NCBI RefSeq assembly: GCF_018688235.1
Contig: NZ_CP061313.1
Coordinates: forward strand, 62,001 to 126,000
DNA: 64,000 nt
Direction: 5' to 3'
Source: Polynucleobacter sp. AP-Nino-20-G2
GTDB lineage: Bacteria > Pseudomonadota > Gammaproteobacteria > Burkholderiales > Burkholderiaceae
Both the position numbers and the translations under genes were made by a program. Numbering within the stretch: position 1 is the stretch's first letter; every line of letters begins with the position of its first letter. This document shows, piece by piece, positions 1-7,072 of the stretch. The notes beneath the pieces were generated by a model. The model had not been told where the DNA came from and searched no databases. It saw nothing but the letters and a program-made list of their open reading frames with translations.

Positions 1-113
1 AAGCTGGCCAATACAAGATGGGTGATACCGTTGAAATTGCTGAATCTAAGCCAATTTCACGTACTAAATCTTGGGTTGTGACCCGTTTAGTTCAAGAGTC
101 AAAGGGTATTTAA
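1..113 (+). CDS. rpsQ: 30S ribosomal protein S17 (3' end only)
   Basis: The reading frame enters from the left edge (first complete codon at base 3) and stops with TAA at 111-113, giving the last 36 residues. They include GDTVEIAESKPIS and end in a Lys-Gly-Ile tail. This is the C-terminal part of S17, a primary 16S rRNA binder with an OB fold, whose GDxVxIxExRPxSKxK motif is recognisable. S17 is the last gene of the classical S10 operon, which fits the terminator-like hairpin and new promoter that follow. The start lies outside the window. Confidence 0.95.
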   Translation, partial: AGQYKMGDTVEIAESKPISRTKSWVVTRLVQESKGI

Positions 114-122
114 AGAAATATT

Positions 123-160
123 AGGGATTTTGGCGAACTTTCTTGCCAAATCCCTGTTTT
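123..160 (+). terminator. Terminator-like hairpin after rpsQ
   Basis: Bases 123-134 pair with 145-155, giving 11 base pairs with one bulged T at 131 and a 10-nt loop. The stem is followed by a G and four Ts. It fits a weak intrinsic terminator closing the S10 operon. The 3' arm overlaps the -35 box of the next promoter, so the two signals share bases. Confidence 0.55.
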
Positions 161-172
161 ACGTAGTATGAT
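143..172 (+). promoter_or_regulatory. Probable sigma70 promoter of the spc operon
   Basis: TTGCCA (143-148) and TATGAT (167-172) are separated by 18 bp. Each differs from the sigma70 consensus at one position. The predicted start is near base 179, leaving about 120 nt of leader before rplN. The position matches the known spc promoter between S17 and L14 in other proteobacteria. The start site is inferred from spacing only. Confidence 0.6.
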
Positions 173-177
173 AGAAG

Positions 178-247
178 GCTTCTCTGGTTTATTTGTGAGA
201 AGCAGTGTTTTTTCATTAATTCCGGGTTTTAACTTTCGTTAAAGCCC
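178..247 (+). promoter_or_regulatory. Structured leader of the spc operon (two hairpins)
   Basis: The leader holds two inverted repeats. The first pairs 178-184 with 197-203 (7 bp, 12-nt loop) and is followed by six Ts (208-213), like a weak attenuator. The second pairs 224-233 with 238-247 (10 continuous pairs, one of them G-U) around the tetraloop TTTC and has no T-run behind it. The second is a candidate binding or folding element for autoregulation by a ribosomal protein; this role is inferred from position alone. Confidence 0.45.
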
Positions 248-299
248 ATAGACGGAACCAAGACTGTTTGCCTCTGGCTAACAAGTTGGGGATTAGAAA

Positions 300-668
300 A
301 TGATTCAGACCGAAAGTAGATTACAGGTCGCCGATAACACAGGCGCCAGTGAAGTTTTGTGCATCAAGGTATTGGGCGGCTCTAAGCGTCGTTACGCCAG
401 TATCGGTGATGTCATCAAAGTAAGCGTGAAATCCGCTGCTCCACGTGGCCGTGTAAAAAAAGGTGACATTTATAACGCCGTAGTAGTGAGAACTGCTAAG
501 GGTGTTCGCCGTCCAGACGGTTCATTGATTAAGTTCGATGGCAACGCTGCGGTATTGCTCAACGCTAAGTTAGAGCCAATTGGCACACGTATCTTTGGAC
601 CAGTCACACGCGAATTGCGTACTGAAAAGTTCATGAAGATCGTTTCTCTCGCCCCCGAAGTTATTTAA
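300..668 (+). CDS. rplN: 50S ribosomal protein L14
   Basis: A 122-residue protein, the standard L14 length, beginning MIQTESRLQVADNTGA and containing the L14 signature GDVIKVSVK with the Gly- and Arg-rich stretch after it. L14 is a five-stranded beta-barrel protein at the base of the large subunit, near the inter-subunit bridge. GGGGA at 288-292 lies 7 nt upstream of the ATG and is a good ribosome-binding site. It is the first gene of the spc operon here, directly behind a promoter and structured leader, and is followed closely by rplX. Confidence 0.98.
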   Translation: MIQTESRLQVADNTGASEVLCIKVLGGSKRRYASIGDVIKVSVKSAAPRGRVKKGDIYNAVVVRTAKGVRRPDGSLIKFDGNAAVLLNAKLEPIGTRIFGPVTRELRTEKFMKIVSLAPEVI

Positions 669-677
669 GAGGCTGAT

Positions 678-986
678 ATGAAAAAGATTCGTAAAGGTGA
701 TTCAGTAGTTCTATTGACTGGCCGCGATAAGGGCAAGCAAGGAACAGTTACAGCCGTACTCGAGAACAAGTTAGTGATCGAAGGCGTAAACATTTATAAA
801 AAGAGCGTTAAGCCAAATCCAGCAGCCGGTGTAACTGGCGGCATGATTGACAAGACGATGCCTGTTCACATTTCTAATGTGGCTTTGGTTGACGGTAACG
901 GCAAGCCATCACGTGTTGGTATCAAACTCGTAGACGGTAAAAAACAGCGTTTCCTGAAAACTACTGGCGCAACTTTAAGCGCATAA
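678..986 (+). CDS. rplX: 50S ribosomal protein L24
   Basis: A 102-residue protein with an N-terminal KOW motif (KIRKGDSVVLLTGRDKGKQG), typical of L24, which starts assembly of the large subunit by binding 23S rRNA domain I. The middle section, VIEGVNIYKKSVKPN, is also family-typical. GAGG just upstream of the ATG serves as ribosome-binding site, and only 9 bp separate it from rplN. In E. coli the S8 repressor acts on mRNA around the rplX-rplE junction; I did not identify that structure here. Confidence 0.98.
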   Translation: MKKIRKGDSVVLLTGRDKGKQGTVTAVLENKLVIEGVNIYKKSVKPNPAAGVTGGMIDKTMPVHISNVALVDGNGKPSRVGIKLVDGKKQRFLKTTGATLSA

Positions 987-1002
987 GGGGCACGGAGAAA
1001 TT

Positions 1003-1545
1003 ATGAGCACACGTTTTCAAGAACACTACCAAGCTAAAGTTGTTGCAGACTTGATCGCCAAGTTTGGCTACAAATCTGTAATGGAAGTTCCACGTATCAC
1101 CAAAGTTACCCTAAACATGGGTTTGGGCGATGCAGTGAACGACAAAAAGATTATCGAAAATGCAGTTGGTGATTTGACTAAAGTAGCGGGTCAAAAACCA
1201 GTTGTAACAAAAGCGAAAAAAGCGATTGCTGGATTCAAAATTCGTCAAGGTTACCCAATCGGTGCCATGGTGACATTGCGTGGTGCACGCATGTATGAAT
1301 TCTTGGATCGTTTCGTGACTGTTGCATTGCCACGCGTACGTGACTTCCGTGGAATTTCCGGTAAGGCATTTGACGGCCGCGGTAACTACAACATCGGCGT
1401 TAAAGAGCAAATCATTTTCCCTGAAATCGAATACGACAAAATTGATGCCCTCCGTGGTCTCAATATCAGTATTACGACGACCGCTAAGACTGACGAAGAA
1501 GCAAAAGCTTTGTTAGCAGCGTTCAAATTCCCTTTCCGCAATTAA
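1003..1545 (+). CDS. rplE: 50S ribosomal protein L5
   Basis: A 180-residue protein of normal L5 length, beginning with RFQEHYQ and carrying the signature VTLNMGLGDAVNDKK near residues 35-50, followed by PVVTKAKKAIAGFKIRQG. L5 binds 5S rRNA and the P-site tRNA in the central protuberance. The ATG is preceded by a GGAG-type binding site (ACGGAGAAATT). It sits 16 bp after rplX and 9 bp before rpsN within the same transcription unit. Confidence 0.98.
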   Translation: MSTRFQEHYQAKVVADLIAKFGYKSVMEVPRITKVTLNMGLGDAVNDKKIIENAVGDLTKVAGQKPVVTKAKKAIAGFKIRQGYPIGAMVTLRGARMYEFLDRFVTVALPRVRDFRGISGKAFDGRGNYNIGVKEQIIFPEIEYDKIDALRGLNISITTTAKTDEEAKALLAAFKFPFRN

Positions 1546-1554
1546 GAGGCTAAC

Positions 1555-1860
1555 GTGGCAAAACTATCCCTAATTGAGCGCGAGAATAAGCGCGCAAAAA
1601 CTGTAGAGAAGTACGCTGTAAAGCGTGCTGAACTCAAGGCAATCATTGCTGATCAATCACGCAGCGATGAAGAGCGCTATGAAGCTCGCTTGAAGCTACA
1701 GGCACTTCCACGTAACGCAAGCCCGATTCGTCAAAGAAATCGTTGTTCATTAACCGGTCGTCCACGTGGCACATTCCGTAAGTTTGGTTTGGCCCGTAGC
1801 AAGATTCGTGAAATCGCCTTCCGTGGCGAAATCCCCGGTTTAACCAAGGCCAGCTGGTAA
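1555..1860 (+). CDS. rpsN: 30S ribosomal protein S14
   Basis: A 101-residue protein starting at GTG; GAGG lies 7 nt upstream. It is the long, zinc-independent form of S14 (no CxxC pairs), with the family end segment LTGRPRGTFRKFGLARSKI around residues 65-85. S14 assembles late into the head of the small subunit, contacting S3 and S10. The form matches other proteobacteria such as E. coli (101 residues). It lies between rplE and rpsH, as expected. Confidence 0.98.
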   Translation: MAKLSLIERENKRAKTVEKYAVKRAELKAIIADQSRSDEERYEARLKLQALPRNASPIRQRNRCSLTGRPRGTFRKFGLARSKIREIAFRGEIPGLTKASW

Positions 1861-1884
1861 GCGGCGAAAGAATTAGGAGAACTC

Positions 1885-2280
1885 ATGAGTATCAGCGATC
1901 CAATCGCCGACATGTTGACCCGGATCCGCAATGCGCAAGCAGTGCAGAAGCCCGTAGTCTTGATGCCGTCGTCAAAAGTTAAAGTAGCTATTGCAAAAGT
2001 CTTGCAGGATGAAGGTTATATCGATAGTTTTGAAATCAAAGGTGAAGCAGCTAAGCCAGTGCTACACATCGATCTCAAATACTATGCAGGCCGCCCTGTT
2101 ATTGAGCGTATTGACCGTGTATCTACACCAAGTCTACGTATCTACAAAGGCCGCCACGACATTCCTGAAGTGATGAATGGCTTGGGCATTGCAATTATTT
2201 CAACCCCACAAGGCGTAATGACAGACCGCAAAGCACGTGCAAACGGCGTTGGTGGCGAAGTTATTTGCTACGTCGCGTAA
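1885..2280 (+). CDS. rpsH: 30S ribosomal protein S8
   Basis: A 131-residue protein beginning MSISDPIADMLTRIRNAQA, the diagnostic S8 N-terminus, with the C-terminal STPQGVMTDRKAR signature. S8 binds the central domain of 16S rRNA and in E. coli is the autogenous repressor of the spc operon, so it is the prime candidate ligand for any regulatory structure in this operon. AGGAG lies 6-7 nt before the ATG. It is followed after 10 bp by rplF. Confidence 0.98.
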   Translation: MSISDPIADMLTRIRNAQAVQKPVVLMPSSKVKVAIAKVLQDEGYIDSFEIKGEAAKPVLHIDLKYYAGRPVIERIDRVSTPSLRIYKGRHDIPEVMNGLGIAIISTPQGVMTDRKARANGVGGEVICYVA

Positions 2281-2290
2281 GGAGAGAAAT

Positions 2291-2824
2291 ATGTCCCGCG
2301 TAGGTAAATCACCAATTACAGTTCCTAAGGGAACTGAAATCAGCATCAACGGTGCAAACATTACAGTTAAAGGCCCATTAGGCACTTTGAATCATAACTT
2401 GCACCCTTCTGTTGGTTTGAAACAAGAAGATGGCGTATTGACTGTTGTTTTGAATAACGACACACCAGAGGCTGGTGCACAGTCAGGTACTGCACGTGCC
2501 TTGGTTAACAACATGGTTGTTGGCGTAACTACTGGCTTTGAGCGCAAGCTCAGCTTGGTAGGCGTTGGTTACCGTGCTGCTGCTCAAGGTGAAACATTGA
2601 AATTGCAGTTAGGTTTCTCACACGACATTATTTACAGCCTACCAAAGGGTGTAAAAGCTGAGACTCCAACTCAAACAGAAATCATCATCAAAGGCTCCAA
2701 CAAGCAGCAAGTTGGCCAGGTCGCAGCTGAAGTTCGCGCATACCGTTCACCAGAGCCATACAAAGGCAAAGGTGTTCGCTACGTTGACGAAGTTGTGCAT
2801 CTGAAAGAAACCAAGAAGAAGTAA
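2291..2824 (+). CDS. rplF: 50S ribosomal protein L6
   Basis: A 177-residue protein beginning MSRVGKSPITVPKG, the usual L6 start. An open frame runs upstream to 2237, but it overlaps rpsH and lacks L6 similarity, and GGAGAG lies directly before this ATG. The two repeated L6 domains are visible, with the C-terminal signature PEPYKGKGVRY near residues 155-165. L6 sits near the factor-binding site and the sarcin-ricin loop of 23S rRNA. It lies 10 bp after rpsH and 13 bp before rplR. Confidence 0.97.
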   Translation: MSRVGKSPITVPKGTEISINGANITVKGPLGTLNHNLHPSVGLKQEDGVLTVVLNNDTPEAGAQSGTARALVNNMVVGVTTGFERKLSLVGVGYRAAAQGETLKLQLGFSHDIIYSLPKGVKAETPTQTEIIIKGSNKQQVGQVAAEVRAYRSPEPYKGKGVRYVDEVVHLKETKKK

Positions 2825-2837
2825 GCGAGATTAGAAA

Positions 2838-3191
2838 ATGAATAAAGACGAATCCAGACAAAGACGTGCTCGGCAGACTCGCATTCGCATTGCCGAAGCA
2901 TTGGCTAATCGCTTAACAGTTATCCGTAGCAATTCACATATCTCTGCACAGGTATATAGCCCATGTGGAACCAAAGTTGTGGCAGCTGCCTCATCAATGG
3001 AAAAAGAATTGCGCCAAGCGATCAAAAACGGCGGCAACGCTGATGCGGCTAAACAAATCGGCAAGTTAGTTGCTGAGCGTGCTGTTAAGGCAGGCGTTGT
3101 TGATGTTGCTTTTGATCGTTCAGGTCATCGTTATCACGGCCGTATCAAGGCCTTAGCTGAAGCTGCGCGTGAAGCCGGCCTGAAGTTCTAA
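2838..3191 (+). CDS. rplR: 50S ribosomal protein L18
   Basis: A 117-residue protein, the common L18 length, with a basic N-terminal tail (RQRRARQTRIRIAE), then RLTVIRSNSHISAQVY, and the C-terminal FDRSGHRYHGRIKALAEAAREAGL typical of L18. L18 binds 5S rRNA together with L5 and L25 and helps place it in the central protuberance. It sits between rplF and rpsE in the expected order. An antisense open frame over it (2831-3064) is a shadow. Confidence 0.98.
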   Translation: MNKDESRQRRARQTRIRIAEALANRLTVIRSNSHISAQVYSPCGTKVVAAASSMEKELRQAIKNGGNADAAKQIGKLVAERAVKAGVVDVAFDRSGHRYHGRIKALAEAAREAGLKF

Positions 3192-3209
3192 TAGGGTTTA
3201 GGAAAAAAC

Positions 3210-3728
3210 ATGGCAAAAATGCAAACCAAGATGCAAAACGAAGAGCGTGATGATGGTCTTCGCGAGAAGATGATCGCTGTAAATCGGGTAACTAAAGTGG
3301 TTAAGGGTGGTCGTATTCTCGGCTTCGCTGCACTCACTGTAGTTGGCGATGGCGATGGTCGTATCGGCATGGGTAAAGGTAAATCAAAAGAAGTTCCAGT
3401 TGCTGTTCAAAAAGCAATGGACGAAGCACGTCGCAAGATGATCAAAGTTTCCTTACGTAAAGGTACTTTGCAACACACTGTGATTGGTAAGCATGGCGCG
3501 TCACGCGTGATGATTTCCCCAGCTAAAGACGGTACTGGCGTAATCGCTGGTGGCCCAATGCGCGCAATTTTCGATGTAATGGGTGTAACTAACGTTGTTG
3601 CTAAGTCACTTGGCTCAACCAACCCTTACAACATGGTTCGCGCAACGATTGATGGCTTGAGCAAGATGAGCACTCCTTCTGAAATTGCTGCTAAACGCGG
3701 TAAGTCAGTTGAAGAGATTCTCGGCTAA
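3210..3728 (+). CDS. rpsE: 30S ribosomal protein S5
   Basis: A 172-residue protein with the S5 N-terminal double-stranded RNA-binding domain (LREKMIAVNRVTKVVKGGR and the following GDGDGRIGMGKGKSKEV) and the C-terminal domain (GASRVMISPAKDGTGVIAGG). S5 lies at the mRNA entry site and helps maintain decoding accuracy. AGGA is upstream of the ATG. Its neighbours rplR and rpmD are in the usual spc order. Confidence 0.98.
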   Translation: MAKMQTKMQNEERDDGLREKMIAVNRVTKVVKGGRILGFAALTVVGDGDGRIGMGKGKSKEVPVAVQKAMDEARRKMIKVSLRKGTLQHTVIGKHGASRVMISPAKDGTGVIAGGPMRAIFDVMGVTNVVAKSLGSTNPYNMVRATIDGLSKMSTPSEIAAKRGKSVEEILG

Positions 3729-3752
3729 GACCAAAAGATTAGGAATCTATAA

Positions 3753-3941
3753 ATGACAACATCTAACTCCAAAGTCAAACTGCAATTAGTACGCAGCTTG
3801 ATCGGCACACGCGAAAGCCACCGTGCAACTGTTCGTGGCTTAGGCCTAGGACGCATCAATTCAGTTTCTGAATTGGAAGACACTCCAGCTGTGCGCGGAA
3901 TGATTAATAAAGTTTCTTATCTAGTTAAAGTCATTGGCTGA
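3753..3941 (+). CDS. rpmD: 50S ribosomal protein L30
   Basis: A 62-residue protein, the usual size for bacterial L30. The hallmark LVRSLIGTRESHRATVRGLGL spans roughly residues 12-32, and the C-terminal half has the motif DTPAVRGMINKVSYLVKV. L30 is a small large-subunit protein bound to 23S rRNA. TTAGGAAT upstream provides the ribosome-binding site. It sits between rpsE and rplO. Confidence 0.98.
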   Translation: MTTSNSKVKLQLVRSLIGTRESHRATVRGLGLGRINSVSELEDTPAVRGMINKVSYLVKVIG

Positions 3942-3968
3942 TAACTAGCAAGTAAATAGGCGAAGAAT

Positions 3969-4409
3969 ATGCAACTCAATACACTAAAACCTGCAGAGGG
4001 ATCCAAGAAAAACCGTCGTCGCGTAGGTCGCGGCATCGGATCAGGTCTTGGTAAAACTGCTGGCCGCGGTCACAAAGGTCAAAAATCACGTTCAGGCGGA
4101 TTCCATAAAGTTGGATTCGAGGGCGGTCAGATGCCTATGTATCGTCGTTTGCCAAAACGTGGTTTTGTATCTTTGACACGTCGTCACGTAGGTCAAATTA
4201 CCTTGAATGACTTAGCAAAAATTAATTTGCCAGAAGTGGACTTGTTAGTTCTGAAGGCTCACGGTTTTGCTGGTGAGCAAATTAATGCCGTTAAGGTAAT
4301 TAAGACTGGCGAACTGAAGATTGCTGTAACCCTCAAGGGCCTGACAGCAACTGCAGGTGCAAAAGCAGCTATTGAAGCAGCTGGCGGCAAATTGGTTGAA
4401 TTGGCTTAA
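3969..4409 (+). CDS. rplO: 50S ribosomal protein L15
   Basis: A 146-residue protein beginning MQLNTLKPAEGSKKNRRRVG, with the Gly/Lys/Arg-rich N-terminal extension (GRGIGSGLGKTAGRGHKGQ) that threads into 23S rRNA and a globular C-terminal domain ending EAAGGKLVEL. L15 is a late assembly protein of the large subunit. It directly precedes secY, as in nearly all proteobacterial spc operons. Confidence 0.98.
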   Translation: MQLNTLKPAEGSKKNRRRVGRGIGSGLGKTAGRGHKGQKSRSGGFHKVGFEGGQMPMYRRLPKRGFVSLTRRHVGQITLNDLAKINLPEVDLLVLKAHGFAGEQINAVKVIKTGELKIAVTLKGLTATAGAKAAIEAAGGKLVELA

Positions 4410-4425
4410 TCGGTTTTAATTAAAG

Positions 4426-5763
4426 ATGGCACTCGCACCTACTAACACAGCAAGCATGGCCCAATCAGGAGGCAAGTTTGGCGAATTACGTCAACGCTTG
4501 GTATTCCTGGTTTTGGCTCTGCTAGTCTTCCGTTTAGGTGCTCATATTCCTGTTCCAGGAATTGACCCAGACCAATTGGCACAATTGTTCTCAGGTCAAA
4601 AAGATGGCATCTTGGGAATGTTTAACCTGTTCTCAGGTGGTGCGTTATCCCGCTTTACGGTTTTTGCTTTGGGAATCATGCCTTACATCTCCGCATCGAT
4701 CATCATGCAGTTGATGACGATTGTGCTTCCTTCTTTAGAATCTTTGAAGAAAGAAGGTCAGGCGGGTCAACGTAAGATTACTCAGTACACCCGTTATGGC
4801 ACTGTGTTGTTGGCAACATTCCAGGCTTTAGGTATTTCCGTTGCATTGCAAGCTCAACCAGGTTTAGTCATTAACCCAGGCGTAATGTTTGAGTTGAATA
4901 CTGTAGTGACATTAGTCACTGGCACGATGTTCTTGATGTGGCTAGGAGAGCAAATTACAGAACGTGGCCTTGGTAACGGTATCTCTATCATTATTTTCGG
5001 CGGTATTGTTTCTGGATTGCCTACCGCAATCGGTAGCTTGCTTGAATTGGTGCGCACAGGTTCAATGAATATCTTGTCTGCCTTGCTCATCGTTGTTATT
5101 TGCGTAGCGGTCACTTATTTTGTTGTGTTTGTAGAGCGTGGTCAGCGCCGTATTTTGGTGAACTACGCTAAACGTCAAGTTGGCAATAAGGTTTATGGCG
5201 GTCAGTCTTCTTACTTCCCATTGAAGTTGAATATGGCTGGCGTAATTCCTCCAATTTTTGCTTCTTCAATTATTTTGTTTCCTGCAACAATTGCTGGCTG
5301 GTTTACATCAGGCGAGCCAACCAATATGTTCAGTAGAATTATTAAAGATTTGGCAGCAACATTGGCTCCAGGCCAACCGGTATACACAATTTTGTATGCT
5401 GCTGCGATTATTTTCTTCTGCTTTTTCTACACAGCGCTTGTATTTAATAGCCGTGAAACTGCAGATAACTTGAAGAAGAGTGGTGCTTTTGTTCCGGGTA
5501 TTCGTCCTGGCGATCAGACTGGTCGTTATATCGACAAGATCTTGGTTCGTTTGACATTGGCTGGTGCAATTTATATGGTTTTGGTTTGTTTGTTGCCAGA
5601 ATTCTTAGTCTTGAAGTACAACGTGCCATTCTATTTTGGCGGTACTTCATTGTTGATTATTGTCGTTGTTGCAATGGATTTCATGGCTCAAGTCCAGTCA
5701 TTCGTAATGCAACAACAGTATGGCTCTTTAATGAAAAAAGCTAACTTCAAGATGGGCGCTTAA
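4426..5763 (+). CDS. secY: Protein translocase channel subunit SecY
   Basis: A 445-residue inner-membrane protein with about ten hydrophobic segments. The N-terminal section has RLVFLVLALLVFRLGAHIPVPGI (first membrane helix and the PVPG motif). The second helix and plug region contain FNLFSGGALSRFTVFALGIMP, and the large C5 loop region contains GIRPGDQT. SecY forms the SecYEG pore for export and membrane insertion. No strong ribosome-binding site precedes the ATG, which suggests coupling to rplO translation 16 bp upstream. The normal SecY length supports an intact gene. Confidence 0.98.
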   Translation: MALAPTNTASMAQSGGKFGELRQRLVFLVLALLVFRLGAHIPVPGIDPDQLAQLFSGQKDGILGMFNLFSGGALSRFTVFALGIMPYISASIIMQLMTIVLPSLESLKKEGQAGQRKITQYTRYGTVLLATFQALGISVALQAQPGLVINPGVMFELNTVVTLVTGTMFLMWLGEQITERGLGNGISIIIFGGIVSGLPTAIGSLLELVRTGSMNILSALLIVVICVAVTYFVVFVERGQRRILVNYAKRQVGNKVYGGQSSYFPLKLNMAGVIPPIFASSIILFPATIAGWFTSGEPTNMFSRIIKDLAATLAPGQPVYTILYAAAIIFFCFFYTALVFNSRETADNLKKSGAFVPGIRPGDQTGRYIDKILVRLTLAGAIYMVLVCLLPEFLVLKYNVPFYFGGTSLLIIVVVAMDFMAQVQSFVMQQQYGSLMKKANFKMGA

Positions 5764-5767
5764 CTGA

Positions 5768-5986
5768 ATGTCTAAAGACGATGTAATTCAGATGGCGGGA
5801 GAAATTATTGAGAATTTGCCGAACGCAATGTTTCGCGTGAAGCTTGAAAACGGACATGTGGTTTTGGGGCACATTTCTGGAAAGATGAGGATGCATTACA
5901 TCCGCATATTGCCAGGAGATAAGGTGACGGTGGAGATGACTCCTTACGACCTGACGCGCGCTCGAATCATATTCCGAGCGAAGTAA
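5768..5986 (+). CDS. infA: Translation initiation factor IF-1
   Basis: A 72-residue protein, exactly the usual IF-1 size, with the S1-type OB fold: MSKDDVIQMAGEIIENLPNAMF, then VLGHISGKMRMHYIRILPGDKV. IF-1 blocks the ribosomal A site during initiation. It starts 4 bp after the secY stop codon, so coupling is likely. In many beta- and some alphaproteobacteria infA lies here, between secY and rpmJ, whereas E. coli keeps infA elsewhere. A second infA copy may exist outside the window. Confidence 0.97.
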   Translation: MSKDDVIQMAGEIIENLPNAMFRVKLENGHVVLGHISGKMRMHYIRILPGDKVTVEMTPYDLTRARIIFRAK

Positions 5987-6021
5987 AGATTAAGTAGTAC
6001 ATATTTTTTTAGAGGTGAGTT

Positions 6022-6138
6022 ATGAAAGTTTTGGCATCCGTTAAGTGTATTTGCAGAAATTGCAAGATCATTAAGCGCAAACGCGTTGTGCGCGTGATCT
6101 GTTCTTCAGACGCACGTCATAAGCAGCGTCAAGGCTGA
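6022..6138 (+). CDS. rpmJ: 50S ribosomal protein L36
   Basis: A very short gene of 38 residues: MKVLASVKCICRNCKIIKRK followed by a basic C-terminal half ending in Gln-Gly. AGAGGTGAG lies just upstream of the ATG. Two closely spaced cysteines (CICRNC) and the CSSDARHKQRQ end belong to the zinc-ribbon form of L36, which in E. coli is the Zur-independent type. L36 folds around 23S rRNA domain V. It sits in its usual place between infA and rpsM. The third cysteine and the histidine of the zinc site are both present. Confidence 0.96.
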   Translation: MKVLASVKCICRNCKIIKRKRVVRVICSSDARHKQRQG

Positions 6139-6162
6139 TCTGGTTAATTAAGAGGAAATCTC

Positions 6163-6528
6163 ATGGCACGTATCGCTGGGGTAAATATCCCAAATCATCA
6201 ACATACTGTTATCGGTTTAACAGCAATTTTTGGAATTGGCACTACACGTGCTCGCAAAATTTGTGAAACCACAGGTGTTGCTATCGACAAAAAAGTTAAA
6301 GATCTTACAGACGGTGACTTGGAAAAGTTGCGTGATGAAGTAGGTAAGTTCATCACTGAGGGTGACCTTCGTCGTGAAGTAACGATGAGCATCAAGCGTT
6401 TGATGGACTTAGGCTGCTATCGCGGCGTTCGTCATCGTAAGGGCTTGCCTGTACGTGGTCAACGTACTAAGACTAACGCGCGTACCCGTAAGGGCCCACG
6501 TAAGTCTGGTGTGCAACTGAAGAAATAA
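6163..6528 (+). CDS. rpsM: 30S ribosomal protein S13
   Basis: A 121-residue protein beginning MARIAGVNIPNHQHTVIGLT, the S13 N-terminus, with the helix-two-turn-helix segment GIGTTRARKICETTG and the basic tail GQRTKTNARTRKGPRK. S13 contacts the P-site tRNA and forms an inter-subunit bridge with L5. AAGAGGAAA precedes the ATG by 5-6 nt. It is the first gene of the classical alpha operon. In E. coli the S4 repressor binds a pseudoknot overlapping this start; I could not trace such a fold here. Confidence 0.98.
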   Translation: MARIAGVNIPNHQHTVIGLTAIFGIGTTRARKICETTGVAIDKKVKDLTDGDLEKLRDEVGKFITEGDLRREVTMSIKRLMDLGCYRGVRHRKGLPVRGQRTKTNARTRKGPRKSGVQLKK

Positions 6529-6546
6529 TCAAGAAAGTTTATTGAC

Positions 6547-6954
6547 ATGGCAAAACAACAATCCGCTTCTGCAGCTTCACAGCGCGCACGCAAGAAGGTT
6601 AAAAAGAACGTTGCTGACGGTATTGCACACGTTCACGCTTCTTTTAATAACACCATTATTACGATCACTGATCGCCAAGGAAATGCGCTTTCATGGGCAA
6701 CTTCTGGCGGCCAGGGTTTTAAGGGTTCACGTAAATCAACACCTTTTGCTGCTCAAGTAGCTGCAGAAGTTGCTGGTAAGACAGCAATTGAATGCGGTAT
6801 TAAGAACTTGGAAGTTCAGATCAAAGGCCCAGGCCCAGGTCGTGAATCAGCAGTTCGTGCATTGAACTCATTGGGCATCAAGATCACTGAGATTCAAGAC
6901 GTAACTCCAGTTCCACACAATGGTTGCCGTCCTCCTAAGCGTCGTCGTATCTAA
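6547..6954 (+). CDS. rpsK: 30S ribosomal protein S11
   Basis: A 135-residue protein with a Lys/Arg-rich N-terminus, then IAHVHASFNNTIITITDRQGN and the signature GPGPGRESAVRAL, ending DVTPVPHNGCRPPKRRR. S11 lies on the small-subunit platform near the Shine-Dalgarno helix. The HNGCRPPK motif is fully conserved. A 118-bp structured gap separates it from rpsD, unusually long for this cluster. Confidence 0.98.
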   Translation: MAKQQSASAASQRARKKVKKNVADGIAHVHASFNNTIITITDRQGNALSWATSGGQGFKGSRKSTPFAAQVAAEVAGKTAIECGIKNLEVQIKGPGPGRESAVRALNSLGIKITEIQDVTPVPHNGCRPPKRRRI

Positions 6955-7072
6955 GCTTGGAAGTTGGTATTACAACAGTTTTAGTAGTTTTTTATTAAAG
7001 CCCACCGTTCATCTGATTTAAAGGGTGAACTCACCGCCGGTCGTAAGACTGCGGCAAAGAAAGGAAAGCATC
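6955..7072 (+). promoter_or_regulatory. Structured leader before rpsD
   Basis: This gap can form two hairpins close to the rpsD start. GTTCATC pairs with GGTGAAC across a 10-nt loop (about 7009-7032), and a stem with one bulge closes on a GTAA loop (about 7035-7055, arms near ACCGCCGGTC and GACTGCGG). Such structure next to the S4 gene is reminiscent of S4 autoregulation of alpha operons, though in E. coli the site is before rpsM. No clear promoter was identified. The function is inferred. Confidence 0.4.

Noticed and set aside
7025..7072. N-terminal extension of rpsD by 16 residues
   Set aside because: The extension has no S4 similarity, and the GTG at 7073 has a good ribosome-binding site and the conserved start ARYLGPKAK.
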